A DNA stretch of 23,274 bases from Clostridium sp. CAG:524 (GCA_000434555.1 FR880102.1:1-23274); one strand, 5' to 3'. Shown: positions 8,133 through 15,947, counted from the first letter of the stretch. A program made the numbers and translations. Notes: a model not told the origin generated them from the sequence alone.

Positions 8133-8576
8133 TTAAATCACCTCCGTAGTTCCACCCAATTCCTCTATTTTTGTGATAGCTTGGTTAGTGAAAATATTAG
8201 CCTTAACAGTTAATTTCTTTTCTAGTTTTCCACTACCTAACACCTTGATACCACATAATTCTTTTTTAACAAGTCCAGATTCTTTTAATACTTCAGGAGT
8301 AATAACATCTCCATCTTTAAATCTATTTAAATCTGAAACATTAACAATTGCATATTTTTTAGTGAATCTAGCATTTGAAAATCCACGTCTTGGTAATCTT
8401 TTATATAATGGAGTTTGTCCACCTTCAAACCAAGGATGAATTGAAGCACCGCTTCTAGCCTTTTGACCTTTTTCACCACGAGTTGATGTTTTACCATGTC
8501 CACTTCCTGGTCCACGTCCAACAACTTTTCTTCTATGAGTTGATCCTTCAACTGTACTTAATTCATGTAATTTCAT
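8133..8576 (-). CDS. rplO: Large-subunit ribosomal protein L15
   Basis: The 147-aa protein has the flexible basic N-terminus with GRGPGSGHGKTSTRGEKGQKAR and then FEGGQTPLYKRLPRRGF. These N-terminal residues thread through 23S rRNA in late 50S assembly. The ATG at 8576 overlaps the rpsE stop in a TAATG junction. In most Bacillota rpmD lies between rpsE and rplO; here nothing can fit. Confidence 0.98.
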   Translation of the reverse strand: MKLHELSTVEGSTHRRKVVGRGPGSGHGKTSTRGEKGQKARSGASIHPWFEGGQTPLYKRLPRRGFSNARFTKKYAIVNVSDLNRFKDGDVITPEVLKESGLVKKELCGIKVLGSGKLEKKLTVKANIFTNQAITKIEELGGTTEVI

Positions 8577-9091
8577 TATTTTAAGACCTCCTCAACTGTT
8601 TTACCACGTAAACTAGCAATATGTGCGATAGTTCTTTGATTTGCTAGTGCTTCGATAGTAGCTTTTGCTGTATTAATTTGAGTATTGCTTCCTAATGATT
8701 TAGAAACAACATCTTTAACACCAGCAAGTTCTAAAACTATTCTTGAAGCTCCACCAGCGATAATTCCACGACCAGCTTTAGCAGGTCTAATTAATACTTT
8801 AGCAGCTCCACAAACACCAGTAACTTCATGAGAAATAGTTCTACCGTCTACTAAATCTACATGTACTATATTTTTTTCAGCTTCTTTAATTGCTTTACTT
8901 ACAGCAACAGGAATTTCCTTAGATTTACCAGTACCAATTCCAACGTTACCTTTTCTATCTCCTACAGCAACAGTAGCTGAAAATCTAAAATTACGTCCAC
9001 CTTGAGTAACTTTAGTAACTTTGCCAATAGAAATTATTTTATCTTCATATAATTTCTTTGGTTCACGATCAGTTCTTTTATTACCGTTCAT
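8576..9091 (-). CDS. rpsE: Small-subunit ribosomal protein S5
   Basis: The 171-aa protein has the double-stranded-RNA-binding-like N-domain (KIISIGKVTKVTQGGRNFRF, GNVGIGTGK) and the C-domain motif VLIRPAKAGRGIIAGG followed by KSLGSNT. S5 helps maintain decoding accuracy at the back of the 30S. It follows rplR at an 11-base gap and joins rplO in a TAATG overlap. The length is normal. Confidence 0.98.
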   Translation of the reverse strand: MNGNKRTDREPKKLYEDKIISIGKVTKVTQGGRNFRFSATVAVGDRKGNVGIGTGKSKEIPVAVSKAIKEAEKNIVHVDLVDGRTISHEVTGVCGAAKVLIRPAKAGRGIIAGGASRIVLELAGVKDVVSKSLGSNTQINTAKATIEALANQRTIAHIASLRGKTVEEVLK

Positions 9092-9102
9092 ATATATCCT
9101 CC

Positions 9103-9456
9103 CTAGAATTCTAGTCCATTTTCACGAGCTGCATCAGCAAGAGCTTTAACGCGTCCGTGATATAGATATCCACCACGATCAAATACAACTGTTTTGATCT
9201 TAGCTTTTTTAGCTTTTTCTGCAATGTCTTTTCCAACAGCAGCAGCTGCTTCAAGATTATTATTCTTTAGTTTTAGTTCTAAAGAAGAAGAACTAGCTAT
9301 AGTAACACCTTTAACATCATCTATTAATTGAGCATATATAGCTTGATTACTTCTAAAAACACAAAGTCTAGGAGTTACATCTGTACCAGATAAAGTTCTT
9401 CTGATCTTACGATGTCTTTTAATTCTCATATCATTTTTTGATTCTTTTCTTATCAT
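9103..9456 (-). CDS. rplR: Large-subunit ribosomal protein L18
   Basis: The 117-aa protein has RHRKIRRTLSGT, RLCVFRSNQAIYAQLIDD and VVFDRGGYLYHGRVKALADA, the L18 signature. It binds 5S rRNA together with L5 and attaches it to the central protuberance. An AGGAGGTAAATAAAA ribosome-binding site supports the start at 9456 rather than the internal Met at codon 10. It sits between rplF and rpsE. Confidence 0.98.
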   Translation of the reverse strand: MIRKESKNDMRIKRHRKIRRTLSGTDVTPRLCVFRSNQAIYAQLIDDVKGVTIASSSSLELKLKNNNLEAAAAVGKDIAEKAKKAKIKTVVFDRGGYLYHGRVKALADAARENGLEF

Positions 9457-9469
9457 TTTTATTTACCTC

Positions 9470-10015
9470 CTATGCAGCTTTCTTTCCTTCTTTACGACGG
9501 ATATGTTCATCTTTATACTTAATACCTTTACCCTTATATGGTTCTGGTTGTCTTACTTTTCTAATATTAGCAGCAAATTCAGTAACTGCTTGTTTATCAT
9601 ATCCGCTAACGATTAATTCAGTTGTAGATTTTTCAGGCATTTCAACTTTAATACCTTCTGGAATCATTAATTCAACTGGATGACTATAACCAGCAGAAAT
9701 AACAATTTTATTTCCTTGAACTTGGAATCTATAACCAACGCCATTAATTTCAAGTTCTTTCTTAAATCCTTCACTAACACCAATCATCATATTGTTAATA
9801 ACTGAATTAGTAGTTCCATGTAATTGTTTAGAAGTTTTAAGTTCATTCTTTCTAGTTACATATACTTTACCATCTTCAACTTTAACATCAACATTTGAAT
9901 TCTTATAATTAAATTCTAATGTTCCTTTTGGTCCTTTAGTTGTTACTTTGTTTCCATCAAGTGTAACTTCTACACCAGCTGGAATAGTTAATACTCTATT
10001 TCCTATTCTACTCAT
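9470..10015 (-). CDS. rplF: Large-subunit ribosomal protein L6
   Basis: The 181-aa protein shows SRIGNRVLTIPAGVEV, the duplicated L6 fold, and the C-terminal RQPEPYKGKGIKYKDEHIRRK, which contacts the sarcin-ricin loop region. It lies between rpsH and rplR. Typical length, no irregularity. Confidence 0.98.
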   Translation of the reverse strand: MSRIGNRVLTIPAGVEVTLDGNKVTTKGPKGTLEFNYKNSNVDVKVEDGKVYVTRKNELKTSKQLHGTTNSVINNMMIGVSEGFKKELEINGVGYRFQVQGNKIVISAGYSHPVELMIPEGIKVEMPEKSTTELIVSGYDKQAVTEFAANIRKVRQPEPYKGKGIKYKDEHIRRKEGKKAA

Positions 10016-10022
10016 AACACAC

Positions 10023-10418
10023 CTACCATATATAAGCTAAAACTTCTCCACCAAGATTTTTGCTTCTTGCTTCTTTATCAGTCATAAGACCTTCTGATGT
10101 AGAAACAATTGCAATTCCAAGTCCATTTAGAACTCTTGGCATTTCATCAGCTTTAGCATACACACGTAATCCTGGTTTACTAATTCTTTTTAAGCCAGTG
10201 ATTACTCTTTCTTTAGTTTTTGAATATTTTAGATTTAATACGATCATTTCGCCAACAGCTAATTTATTAGTATCATAACCGTCAATAAATCCTTCTTTTG
10301 TTAAAATATCAGCAATACCTTTAGTCATCTTAGTACCTGGTATTTCAACAGTTTTGTACTTCATAGCATTAGCATTACGAATTCTTGTAAGCATATCTGC
10401 TATTGTATCATTAACCAT
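10023..10418 (-). CDS. rpsH: Small-subunit ribosomal protein S8
   Basis: The 131-aa protein starts MVNDTIADMLTRIRNA and has the C-terminal SxSEGLMTDKEAR...GGEVLAYIW. S8 binds helix 21 of 16S rRNA and in E. coli represses the spc operon by binding its mRNA. The gene is preceded by the only long gap inside this operon (132 bases, with two hairpins), so local regulation is possible. A GGGAGGCCTATA ribosome-binding site fits the start. Confidence 0.98.
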   Translation of the reverse strand: MVNDTIADMLTRIRNANAMKYKTVEIPGTKMTKGIADILTKEGFIDGYDTNKLAVGEMIVLNLKYSKTKERVITGLKRISKPGLRVYAKADEMPRVLNGLGIAIVSTSEGLMTDKEARSKNLGGEVLAYIW

Positions 10419-10550
10419 TATAGGCCTCCCTTCTTATTAACACTTGCCTGTTAATGTTTGGTTCGAGATAATCTCGTGTTTTTTACATATAATTTATTAT
10501 TAAAATGTATATTTTTTAACAATTTTTAAATTTTGACAAGTTCCTGTATA
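10419..10550 (-). promoter_or_regulatory. structured intergenic region rpsN-rpsH
   Basis: This is 132 bases in an operon whose other gaps are about 0-20 bases. In the mRNA it contains CGAGA-TTA-TCTCG (10476-10464) and, just before the rpsH ribosome-binding site, a 7-bp stem ATTAACA/TGTTAAT with loop GGCAAG (10455-10436). The 5' part is AT-rich; a TTGTTA-17-TAATAA pair is a weak promoter at best. It could be an autoregulatory target for S8, an internal promoter or a processing site; the sequence alone does not decide. Confidence 0.45.
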
Positions 10551-10736
10551 CTACCAACTTGATTTTTTAACACCAGGAATTTGTCCCTTATAAGCTAATT
10601 CTCTAAAGCAAATACGGCATAGGCCAAACTTACTTAATACACCATGTGGTCTTCCACATCTTGTACATCTAGTATAATTTCTAGTAGAGAATTTACTACC
10701 TCTTTGTTGAGATATTAATTTACTTTTCTTTGCCAT
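10551..10736 (-). CDS. rpsN: Small-subunit ribosomal protein S14, zinc-binding (type Z)
   Basis: This is the 61-aa short form with zinc ligands Cys24, Cys27, Cys40 and Cys43 (CTRCGR...CRICFRELA) and the C-terminal GQIPGVKKSSW. It stabilises the 30S head and assembles late. This is the zinc-dependent paralogue (C+); a zinc-independent S14 would be elsewhere if present. It lies between rplE and rpsH as in Bacillus. Confidence 0.98.
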   Translation of the reverse strand: MAKKSKLISQQRGSKFSTRNYTRCTRCGRPHGVLSKFGLCRICFRELAYKGQIPGVKKSSW

Positions 10737-10750
10737 AAATATTTCCTTTC

Positions 10751-11290
10751 CTACTTTCTAAAAGGTAACCCAAATTCTGTTAATAAGGCTAAAGCTTCTT
10801 CATTAGTATTAGCAGTTGTAACAATAACAATATCTAATCCTCTAACTTTAATAACTTGATCATATTCTACTTCAGGAAATACTAATTGTTCTTTGATACC
10901 AAGAGTATAATTACCTCTTCCATCAAAACTATTCTTAGAAATACCTCTAAAGTCTCTAACTCTTGGAAGAGCGATTGTAATTAGTTTATTTAAGAAGTTA
11001 TACATATTATCTCCTCTTAAAGTAACCTTACAACCAATTTTATTTCCTTCTCTAAGTTTGAATCCAGCGATAGATTTTTTAGCAGTAGTAATTACTGGTT
11101 TTTGTCCAGCGATTGCTTCTAAATCTCTAACAGCTGCATCTAAGAATTTTTGATCGCTAATAGCATCTCCTACACCCATATTTAGAACGATTTTTTCTAT
11201 TTTAGGTACTTGCATTTTAGTAGTGTAGTTAAACTTTTTAGTTAAATTTGGAACTATTTCTTCTTCATATAATTTCTTTAATGTTTCCAT
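10751..11290 (-). CDS. rplE: Large-subunit ribosomal protein L5
   Basis: The 179-aa protein has VPKIEKIVLNMGVGDA, KPVITTAKKSIAGFKLREG, RVRDFRGI, and FPEVEYDQVIKVRGLDIVIV. L5 binds 5S rRNA and contacts P-site tRNA. The gene lies between rplX and rpsN. The length equals that of B. subtilis L5. Confidence 0.98.
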   Translation of the reverse strand: METLKKLYEEEIVPNLTKKFNYTTKMQVPKIEKIVLNMGVGDAISDQKFLDAAVRDLEAIAGQKPVITTAKKSIAGFKLREGNKIGCKVTLRGDNMYNFLNKLITIALPRVRDFRGISKNSFDGRGNYTLGIKEQLVFPEVEYDQVIKVRGLDIVIVTTANTNEEALALLTEFGLPFRK

Positions 11291-11298
11291 GAGTTCAC

Positions 11299-11619
11299 CT
11301 ACTTACTTTCTTCTTTTTTCTTTGAAGTTTTTTTAGCTTTTACTTCTTTTACTTCAGCTTCTTTAACTTCTTTTTTAGCTTCTTTCTTAGCTTCTTTCTT
11401 TTTTTCTAATACTTTAACATTAGAAATATGAATTGGAGCTTCTATTTCAAGAATACCACCAGTTTCATTTTGACGATTTGGTTTAACATGTTTTTTAACA
11501 ATATTAACTCCATCAACTAAAACTCTATTTTCATTTCTAAATATTTTAAGTACTTTTCCTTCTTTTCCTTTATTACTTCCTGTAATAACTTTAACATTGT
11601 CTCCAACTTTTATCTTCAT
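11299..11619 (-). CDS. rplX: Large-subunit ribosomal protein L24 with altered C-terminus
   Basis: The 106-aa protein begins with a normal KOW domain (KVGDNVKVITGSNKGKEGKV, about residues 4-23) and continues through GGILEIEAPIHISNV to about residue 68. The usual L24 end, which follows with the PKTGKPTRVGYR segment, is absent. Residues 72-106 are instead a Lys/Glu/Ala tail with repeated KKEA units. The KOW core assembles early onto 23S domain I. The tail is seen directly; what it does is unknown. Confidence 0.96.
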   Translation of the reverse strand: MKIKVGDNVKVITGSNKGKEGKVLKIFRNENRVLVDGVNIVKKHVKPNRQNETGGILEIEAPIHISNVKVLEKKKEAKKEAKKEVKEAEVKEVKAKKTSKKKEESK

Positions 11620-11628
11620 GATATCCTC

Positions 11629-11997
11629 CTATAACACTTCTGGAGCTAGTGAAACAATTTTCATATAGTTCTTATCACGAAGTTCACGAGCTACAGGTCC
11701 TAGAACACGAGTTCCTACAGGACTATTATCATCTTTTATTAATACGCAAGCATTGTCGTCAAATTTAATGTGACTTCCATCAGGTCTTGCTACACCTTGA
11801 ACTGTTCTAACAATAACAGCTTTAACTACTTTTCCTTTTGGAGTGTTTGAATTTGGAATAGCTTTTTTAACTGTACCAACAACAACATCTCCAATATTAC
11901 CGCTTTTAACTTTGCTTCCACCAAGTACTCTGATTACTAAGATTTCACGAGCGCCTGAATTATCAGCTACCTTTAAACGGCTTTCTGGTTGTATCAT
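11629..11997 (-). CDS. rplN: Large-subunit ribosomal protein L14
   Basis: The 122-aa protein shows MIQPESRLKVADNSGARE, VRVL.GS and GTRVLGPVARELR, fully conserved. L14 sits at the subunit interface (bridge B8) and is the RsfS silencing-factor binding site in bacteria. It lies between rpsQ and rplX. An AAGGAGAGAGTT ribosome-binding site supports the start. Confidence 0.98.
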   Translation of the reverse strand: MIQPESRLKVADNSGAREILVIRVLGGSKVKSGNIGDVVVGTVKKAIPNSNTPKGKVVKAVIVRTVQGVARPDGSHIKFDDNACVLIKDDNSPVGTRVLGPVARELRDKNYMKIVSLAPEVL

Positions 11998-12015
11998 AAC
12001 TCTCTCCTTTCTTAA

Positions 12016-12273
12016 TTAAAGAATAACAGCTTCTTCAACGATACTATCTAATACATATCTCTTTGTTTTTGATAGCGGACGAGAAGATACTACTTTAACT
12101 ATATCTCCTACTTTAGCTTTATTCTCTTCATCATGTACTGCATATTTTTTAGTAGTTTTAACATTTTTATTGTAAAGTGGATGCTTTTTATAAGTAACAA
12201 CTTCAATAGTGATAGTCTTATCACAAGATGCACTTACAACTTTACCGATTAATTCTGATTTAACTTTTTCCAT
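12016..12273 (-). CDS. rpsQ: Small-subunit ribosomal protein S17
   Basis: The 85-aa OB-fold protein has GKVVSASCDKTITIEV, HPLYNKNVKTTKKYAVHDE and VGDIVKVVSSRPLSKTKRY. It binds 16S helix 11 early in assembly. Its ATG overlaps the rpmC stop in a TAATG junction at 12273, so translation is probably coupled. Confidence 0.98.
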   Translation of the reverse strand: MEKVKSELIGKVVSASCDKTITIEVVTYKKHPLYNKNVKTTKKYAVHDEENKAKVGDIVKVVSSRPLSKTKRYVLDSIVEEAVIL

Positions 12274-12488
12274 TAGTTAGCTTCCTCCTTACTTTCACTT
12301 AATTCTCTTTCTCTAATAACTGTTTTGATTTTAGCAACTTCATGTCTTAATTCTTTAATTCTATGAGGTTTTTCTAAAGTTCCAGTTGATGCAGAAAATT
12401 TTAAATTAAATAATTCTTTTTTATTTTCTTCAAGTTTTTTATTTAATTCTTGAGTGGTTAATTTTCTAATTTCAGTCATCTTTATCAT
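12273..12488 (-). CDS. rpmC: Large-subunit ribosomal protein L29
   Basis: This is a small two-helix protein (71 aa from the first ATG, 68 aa if it begins at Met4, MTEIRKLT, which resembles the usual family start). NLKFSASTGTLEKPHRIKELRHEVAKIKT is the L29 core. It lies at the tunnel exit beside L23 and contacts SRP and trigger factor. The first ATG overlaps the rplP stop (TAATG) and has AAGGAAG upstream at better spacing, so it is preferred. Confidence 0.96.
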   Translation of the reverse strand: MIKMTEIRKLTTQELNKKLEENKKELFNLKFSASTGTLEKPHRIKELRHEVAKIKTVIRERELSESKEEAN

Positions 12489-12910
12489 TATTTAGCCACT
12501 TCCTTTACTACAAATTTTGTTTTGATAGGTAATTTATGTCCAGCTAAACGGAAAGCTTCACGTGCTATTTCTTCAGTAACATCAGTCATTTCAAACATGA
12601 TTTTACCTTCTTTAACTACAGCTGCCCATTCTTCAACATTACCTTTTCCACTTCCCATACGTACTTCAGCAGGTTTTTTAGTTCTTGCTAAATGTGGGAA
12701 TATATTAATAAATACTTTTCCTCTTTTGAAAGATTTCATATAACGAGTCATGGCAATTCTTGCAGCTTCTATTTGTCTTGCAGTGATATAAGCTCCTTCC
12801 TTAGCCATTAAGCCATATTCACCTTGAGTAAGAACAGTATTACCTTTAGCTTTACCTTCATAACTTACTCTATGTGGTTTTCTATACTTAGTTCTTTTTG
12901 GAATTAACAT
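12488..12910 (-). CDS. rplP: Large-subunit ribosomal protein L16
   Basis: The protein is 140 aa when started at 12910, where it reads MLIPKRTKYRKPHR, the universal L16 start, with GGGAGG 9 bases upstream. An upstream in-frame ATG (12952) would add 14 residues and lacks family support. GLMAKEGAYITARQIEAARI, RVFINIFPH-like and RMGSGKGNVEEW are present. L16 organises the A-tRNA site of the 50S. Its start lies inside the 3' end of rpsC (23-base overlap). Confidence 0.97.
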   Translation of the reverse strand: MLIPKRTKYRKPHRVSYEGKAKGNTVLTQGEYGLMAKEGAYITARQIEAARIAMTRYMKSFKRGKVFINIFPHLARTKKPAEVRMGSGKGNVEEWAAVVKEGKIMFEMTDVTEEIAREAFRLAGHKLPIKTKFVVKEVAK

Positions 12911-13565
12911 CGCTATTACCTCCCTTATTCTTTTTAGCAGGAAGTATTTCACCTTTGTAAATCCATACTTTTACACCGATCTTACCATAAATAGTATCAG
13001 CTTCTTTGTGAGCATAATCAATATCAGCTCTTAAAGTATGAAGTGGTACAGTTCCTTCAGTATAAGTTTCAGTTCTAGCCATTTCAGCACCAGCTAATCT
13101 ACCAGAAACAGCAACCTTTATACCTATAGCTCCTGCTTTCATTGTATTTCTTATAGCTCTCTTTTGTACTGCTCTAAAAGATGCTCTATTTTGAATTTGA
13201 AGTGCGATATTTTCAGCTACTAAAGCAGCATTCATATCTGGATTCTTAACTTCAACTATTGATAAATAGATTTCTTCTCCAGTAAGTTTTTGAAGAGCTT
13301 TTTTATGTTTTTCAATATCAGCTCCACCTTTACCAATAACGATACCAGGCTTTGATGTATTGATAATAACATTTGTTCTTTTTTTATTTCTTTCAATTAC
13401 GATAGAAGCAACTGAACATCCTTTTAATGCTTTATCTAAATATTTTCTAATTTGAATATCAGTATTTAGATATTTAGCAAAATCCTTAGTTGGTGCATAC
13501 CATTTACTTTCCCAGTCTCTGTTAACACCAATACGTAATCCTATTGGACTTACCTTTTGTCCCAT
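12888..13565 (-). CDS. rpsC: Small-subunit ribosomal protein S3
   Basis: The 225-aa protein starts MGQKVSPIGLRIGVNRDWES. It has the KH domain with IVIGKGGADIE (about 75-85) and the C-domain motifs AGAIGIKV, VSGRLAGAEMARTE, DIDYAHKEADTIYGKIGVKVWIYKGE. S3 lines the mRNA entry channel with helicase activity. The last residues (NKGGNSDVNSKKN) are encoded in the overlap with rplP. Position between rplV and rplP is standard. Confidence 0.98.
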   Translation of the reverse strand: MGQKVSPIGLRIGVNRDWESKWYAPTKDFAKYLNTDIQIRKYLDKALKGCSVASIVIERNKKRTNVIINTSKPGIVIGKGGADIEKHKKALQKLTGEEIYLSIVEVKNPDMNAALVAENIALQIQNRASFRAVQKRAIRNTMKAGAIGIKVAVSGRLAGAEMARTETYTEGTVPLHTLRADIDYAHKEADTIYGKIGVKVWIYKGEILPAKKNKGGNSDVNSKKN

Positions 13566-13567
13566 GT

Positions 13568-13918
13568 TTAGTCCTCCTTCTTTTGCATATTATCTGTAAC
13601 ACATACATAAATATGACTTGTTCTATGATAATTTTTAGCTACTCTTGAGTGAGATGCAGCTTTACTTCTCTTTAATGTTCTGCCTTCATTAACATAAGTT
13701 TCTTTGATAACTAAATCTTCTTTTTTAGCTCCAAAGTTATTAACTGCATTAGCAGTAGCAGAATTTAAAACTTTTATAATTAATCTACTAGCTTTAGTAT
13801 TAGTAGTAAGTAATATTGCTTCAGCTTGACTAACACTTTTACCTCTAATAAGATCAAGAGTCATTCTTGCTTTTCTTGGTGCTATTTGTGCACCTTTATG
13901 TATACTATAAGTTTCCAT
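13568..13918 (-). CDS. rplV: Large-subunit ribosomal protein L22
   Basis: The 116-aa protein has the L22 marks QIAPRKARMTLDLIRGKSV, SATANAVNNFGAKKEDL and the extended hairpin with GRTLKR..AASHSRV, which lines the exit-tunnel constriction (macrolide-resistance site). The usual RGRA.RI.KR in the hairpin is replaced by KRSKAASHSRVAKNYHRTSH, a modest divergence near the loop. It lies between rpsS and rpsC. Confidence 0.97.
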   Translation of the reverse strand: METYSIHKGAQIAPRKARMTLDLIRGKSVSQAEAILLTTNTKASRLIIKVLNSATANAVNNFGAKKEDLVIKETYVNEGRTLKRSKAASHSRVAKNYHRTSHIYVCVTDNMQKKED

Positions 13919-13928
13919 TATTTACCTC

Positions 13929-14198
13929 CTACTTCTTACCGCTGCCAGCGTGGCCAGTAAACTTACGAGTTAATGAGAACTCACCAAGTTTATGTCCTAC
14001 CATATCCTCAGTAACATATACAGGAATAAATTCACGTCCATTATGAACAGCAAATGTATGACCTACAAAATCTGGATAAATTGTAGAACGTCTTGACCAA
14101 GTTTTTATTACTTCTTTTTTACCTTTTTCATTTAATTCCTTAACTCTTTTTAAAAGTCTTGGGAATGTATAAGGTCCTTTTTTCAAACTTCTTGACAT
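13929..14198 (-). CDS. rpsS: Small-subunit ribosomal protein S19
   Basis: The 89-aa protein has MSRSLKKGPY, WSRRSTIYPDFVGHTFAVHNGREFIPVYVTEDMVGHKLGEF split as in all S19 proteins, and ends TRKFTGHAGSGKK. It is located in the 30S head with S13, contacting the 50S via bridge B1a. It lies between rplB and rplV. Normal in length. Confidence 0.98.
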   Translation of the reverse strand: MSRSLKKGPYTFPRLLKRVKELNEKGKKEVIKTWSRRSTIYPDFVGHTFAVHNGREFIPVYVTEDMVGHKLGEFSLTRKFTGHAGSGKK

Positions 14199-14218
14199 TT
14201 TTACGGTTCCTTTCTCAA

Positions 14219-15049
14219 TTATTTCTTACGTCTAGTCATTATTAACTTTTCAGATGCTTTTTTAGTTTTTCTAGTCTTAAGTCCTAGTGCTGGTTTACCC
14301 CAAGGTGTCATTGGTTGAGCACGTCCAACTGGAGCTCTACCTTCACCACCACCATGTGGGTGATCATTAGGGTTCATAACAGAACCACGAACTGTAGGTC
14401 TAATACCCATATGTCTTTTTCTTCCAGCTTTTCCTAAACTAACAAGTTCATAGTCAGTGTTTCCAACTTCTCCAATAGTAGCTCTACAAGTTCCAAGAAC
14501 TTTACGAGTTTCGCCACTCTTAAGTCTAATAATTACATATTTTCCTTCTTTACCAAGAATTTGTACTCCACTTCCAGCACTTCTTGCTAACTTAGCTCCA
14601 GCACCTGGATTTAATTCAACATTGTGAACCATAGTTCCAACTGGAATATTTTCAAGTGGTAATGCATTACCGATTTTAATATCAGCATTAACTCCACTTT
14701 CAATCTTATCTCCAACTTTTAAATTAAGTGGAGCGATAATATATCTTTTTTCACCATCCATATAATTGATAAGAGCTATATTAGCACTTCTATTTGGATC
14801 ATATTCTATAGAAGCAACATTTCCGATAACACCATCTTTATTTCTTTTGAAATCTATTAAACGGTATTTTCTTCTAACTCCACCACCAATATGACGAACA
14901 GTTATTTTACCTTGATTATTTCTTCCGCCTGTTTTACTTTTTTTAACAAGAAGACTTTTTTCAGGAGTACTCTTTGTAATTTCATCGTTAATAAGTGTAC
15001 TCATTCCTCTTGTTCCAGGAGTATTAGGCTTGTAATTCTTTATTGGCAT
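14219..15049 (-). CDS. rplB: Large-subunit ribosomal protein L2
   Basis: The 276-aa protein includes GRNNQGKITVRHIGGG, the SH3-like central domain, and the C-terminal VRGSVMNPNDHPHGGGEGRA with the conserved His (HPHGGG) near the peptidyl-transferase centre. It is needed for subunit association. The final basic TRKTKKASEKLIMTRRKK is typical. Position rplW-rplB-rpsS is standard. Confidence 0.99.
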   Translation of the reverse strand: MPIKNYKPNTPGTRGMSTLINDEITKSTPEKSLLVKKSKTGGRNNQGKITVRHIGGGVRRKYRLIDFKRNKDGVIGNVASIEYDPNRSANIALINYMDGEKRYIIAPLNLKVGDKIESGVNADIKIGNALPLENIPVGTMVHNVELNPGAGAKLARSAGSGVQILGKEGKYVIIRLKSGETRKVLGTCRATIGEVGNTDYELVSLGKAGRKRHMGIRPTVRGSVMNPNDHPHGGGEGRAPVGRAQPMTPWGKPALGLKTRKTKKASEKLIMTRRKK

Positions 15050-15060
15050 ATTTTTCCCTC

Positions 15061-15324
15061 CTAGTATTCTATAGAAGAGCCTTCAGCTAGCTTTACATAT
15101 GCTTTCTTATAAGCAGTAGTTAAGCCTGTATATCTTCCTACTCTTCTCTTCTTTTGAACAGCATTAACAGTATTAACATTTAATACTCTTACATTAAATT
15201 GCTTTTCAATTTCATTCTTTATTTGAGTTTTATTTGCTTTCTTAGCAACTTTAAATACATAAACATTGTTACTCTTTAAAGCTTCACTTTTTTCAGTAAT
15301 AACTGGTGCTAAGATAATATTCAT
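15061..15324 (-). CDS. rplW: Large-subunit ribosomal protein L23
   Basis: The 87-aa protein reads IILAPVITEKSEAL, NVYVFKVAKKANKTQIKNEI and VRVLNVNTVN, followed by a long basic loop. L23 is the tunnel-exit docking site for trigger factor and SRP. The ATG overlaps the rplD stop (TAATG at 15324). Short but typical for Bacilli. Confidence 0.98.
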   Translation of the reverse strand: MNIILAPVITEKSEALKSNNVYVFKVAKKANKTQIKNEIEKQFNVRVLNVNTVNAVQKKRRVGRYTGLTTAYKKAYVKLAEGSSIEY

Positions 15325-15947
15325 TAGTTAAGCACCTCCTCAATCTTCTTAACTGAAGATTCATCTATTAATAAGTAATCAGTTGCAACTAAATCTAATA
15401 CATTAATTTCATCAAAAGCAACTACAGCAACTTTATTATTGTTACGAGAAGCTAAGAATAAATTTTCATTATCATCAGCGAATACAACTAAAGCTTTACC
15501 ATTAACTTTAACATTCTTTAACATTTCATTAAATGTTTTAGTTTTGTTATTTTCTAAATTTAAATTTTCAACAACTACTAATTCGTTATCTCTTAATTTA
15601 GATGATAAAGCACTCTTTAATGCTAATCTTCTTTCTTTTCTATTTTGTTTTTTATCATATTTTCTTGGTTTTGGTCCAAAAACAATTCCACCACCTGGCC
15701 ATTGTGGGCTTCTAGTAGATCCTTGTCTTGCATTACCAGTACCTTTTTGTTTGTATGGTTTACGTCCACCACCAGAAACTTCACTTCTAGTTTTAGTTGA
15801 AGCAGTTCCTTGTCTTAAAGATGCTCTTGCAAGTACTATTGCATCATGCATAACTGGTTCATTAATTTCAATGTTCCATACGCTATCTTTAAGTGTGATA
15901 TCTTTAACTTTTTCACCTTTAAGGTTTAATACTTGAACTTTTGCCAT
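15324..15947 (-). CDS. rplD: Large-subunit ribosomal protein L4
   Basis: The 207-aa protein has the internal extended loop GGGRKPYKQKGTGNARQGSTRSPQWPGGG (described here by its ends, residues about 59-87) that lines the tunnel constriction with L22, and the C-terminal Rossmann-like domain. In E. coli L4 autoregulates the S10 operon; the structured rpsJ leader here makes this a candidate regulator. The ATG overlaps the rplC stop (TAATG at 15947). Confidence 0.98.
   Translation of the reverse strand: MAKVQVLNLKGEKVKDITLKDSVWNIEINEPVMHDAIVLARASLRQGTASTKTRSEVSGGGRKPYKQKGTGNARQGSTRSPQWPGGGIVFGPKPRKYDKKQNRKERRLALKSALSSKLRDNELVVVENLNLENNKTKTFNEMLKNVKVNGKALVVFADDNENLFLASRNNNKVAVVAFDEINVLDLVATDYLLIDESSVKKIEEVLN

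Noticed and set aside
12911..12952. Longer L16 with 14 extra N-terminal residues
   Set aside because: The extra residues have no family support; MLIPKRTKYRKPHR at 12910 is the normal start and has its own ribosome-binding site.
15439..15936. 165-codon plus-strand open frame
   Set aside because: It lies antisense to rplD, a confident gene, has no ribosome-binding site or family signature, and its Leu/Phe/Ser composition is what an antisense reading of AT-rich ribosomal genes gives. Other plus-strand frames (for example 2037-2420, 8173-8439, 18670-18942) were rejected for the same reason.
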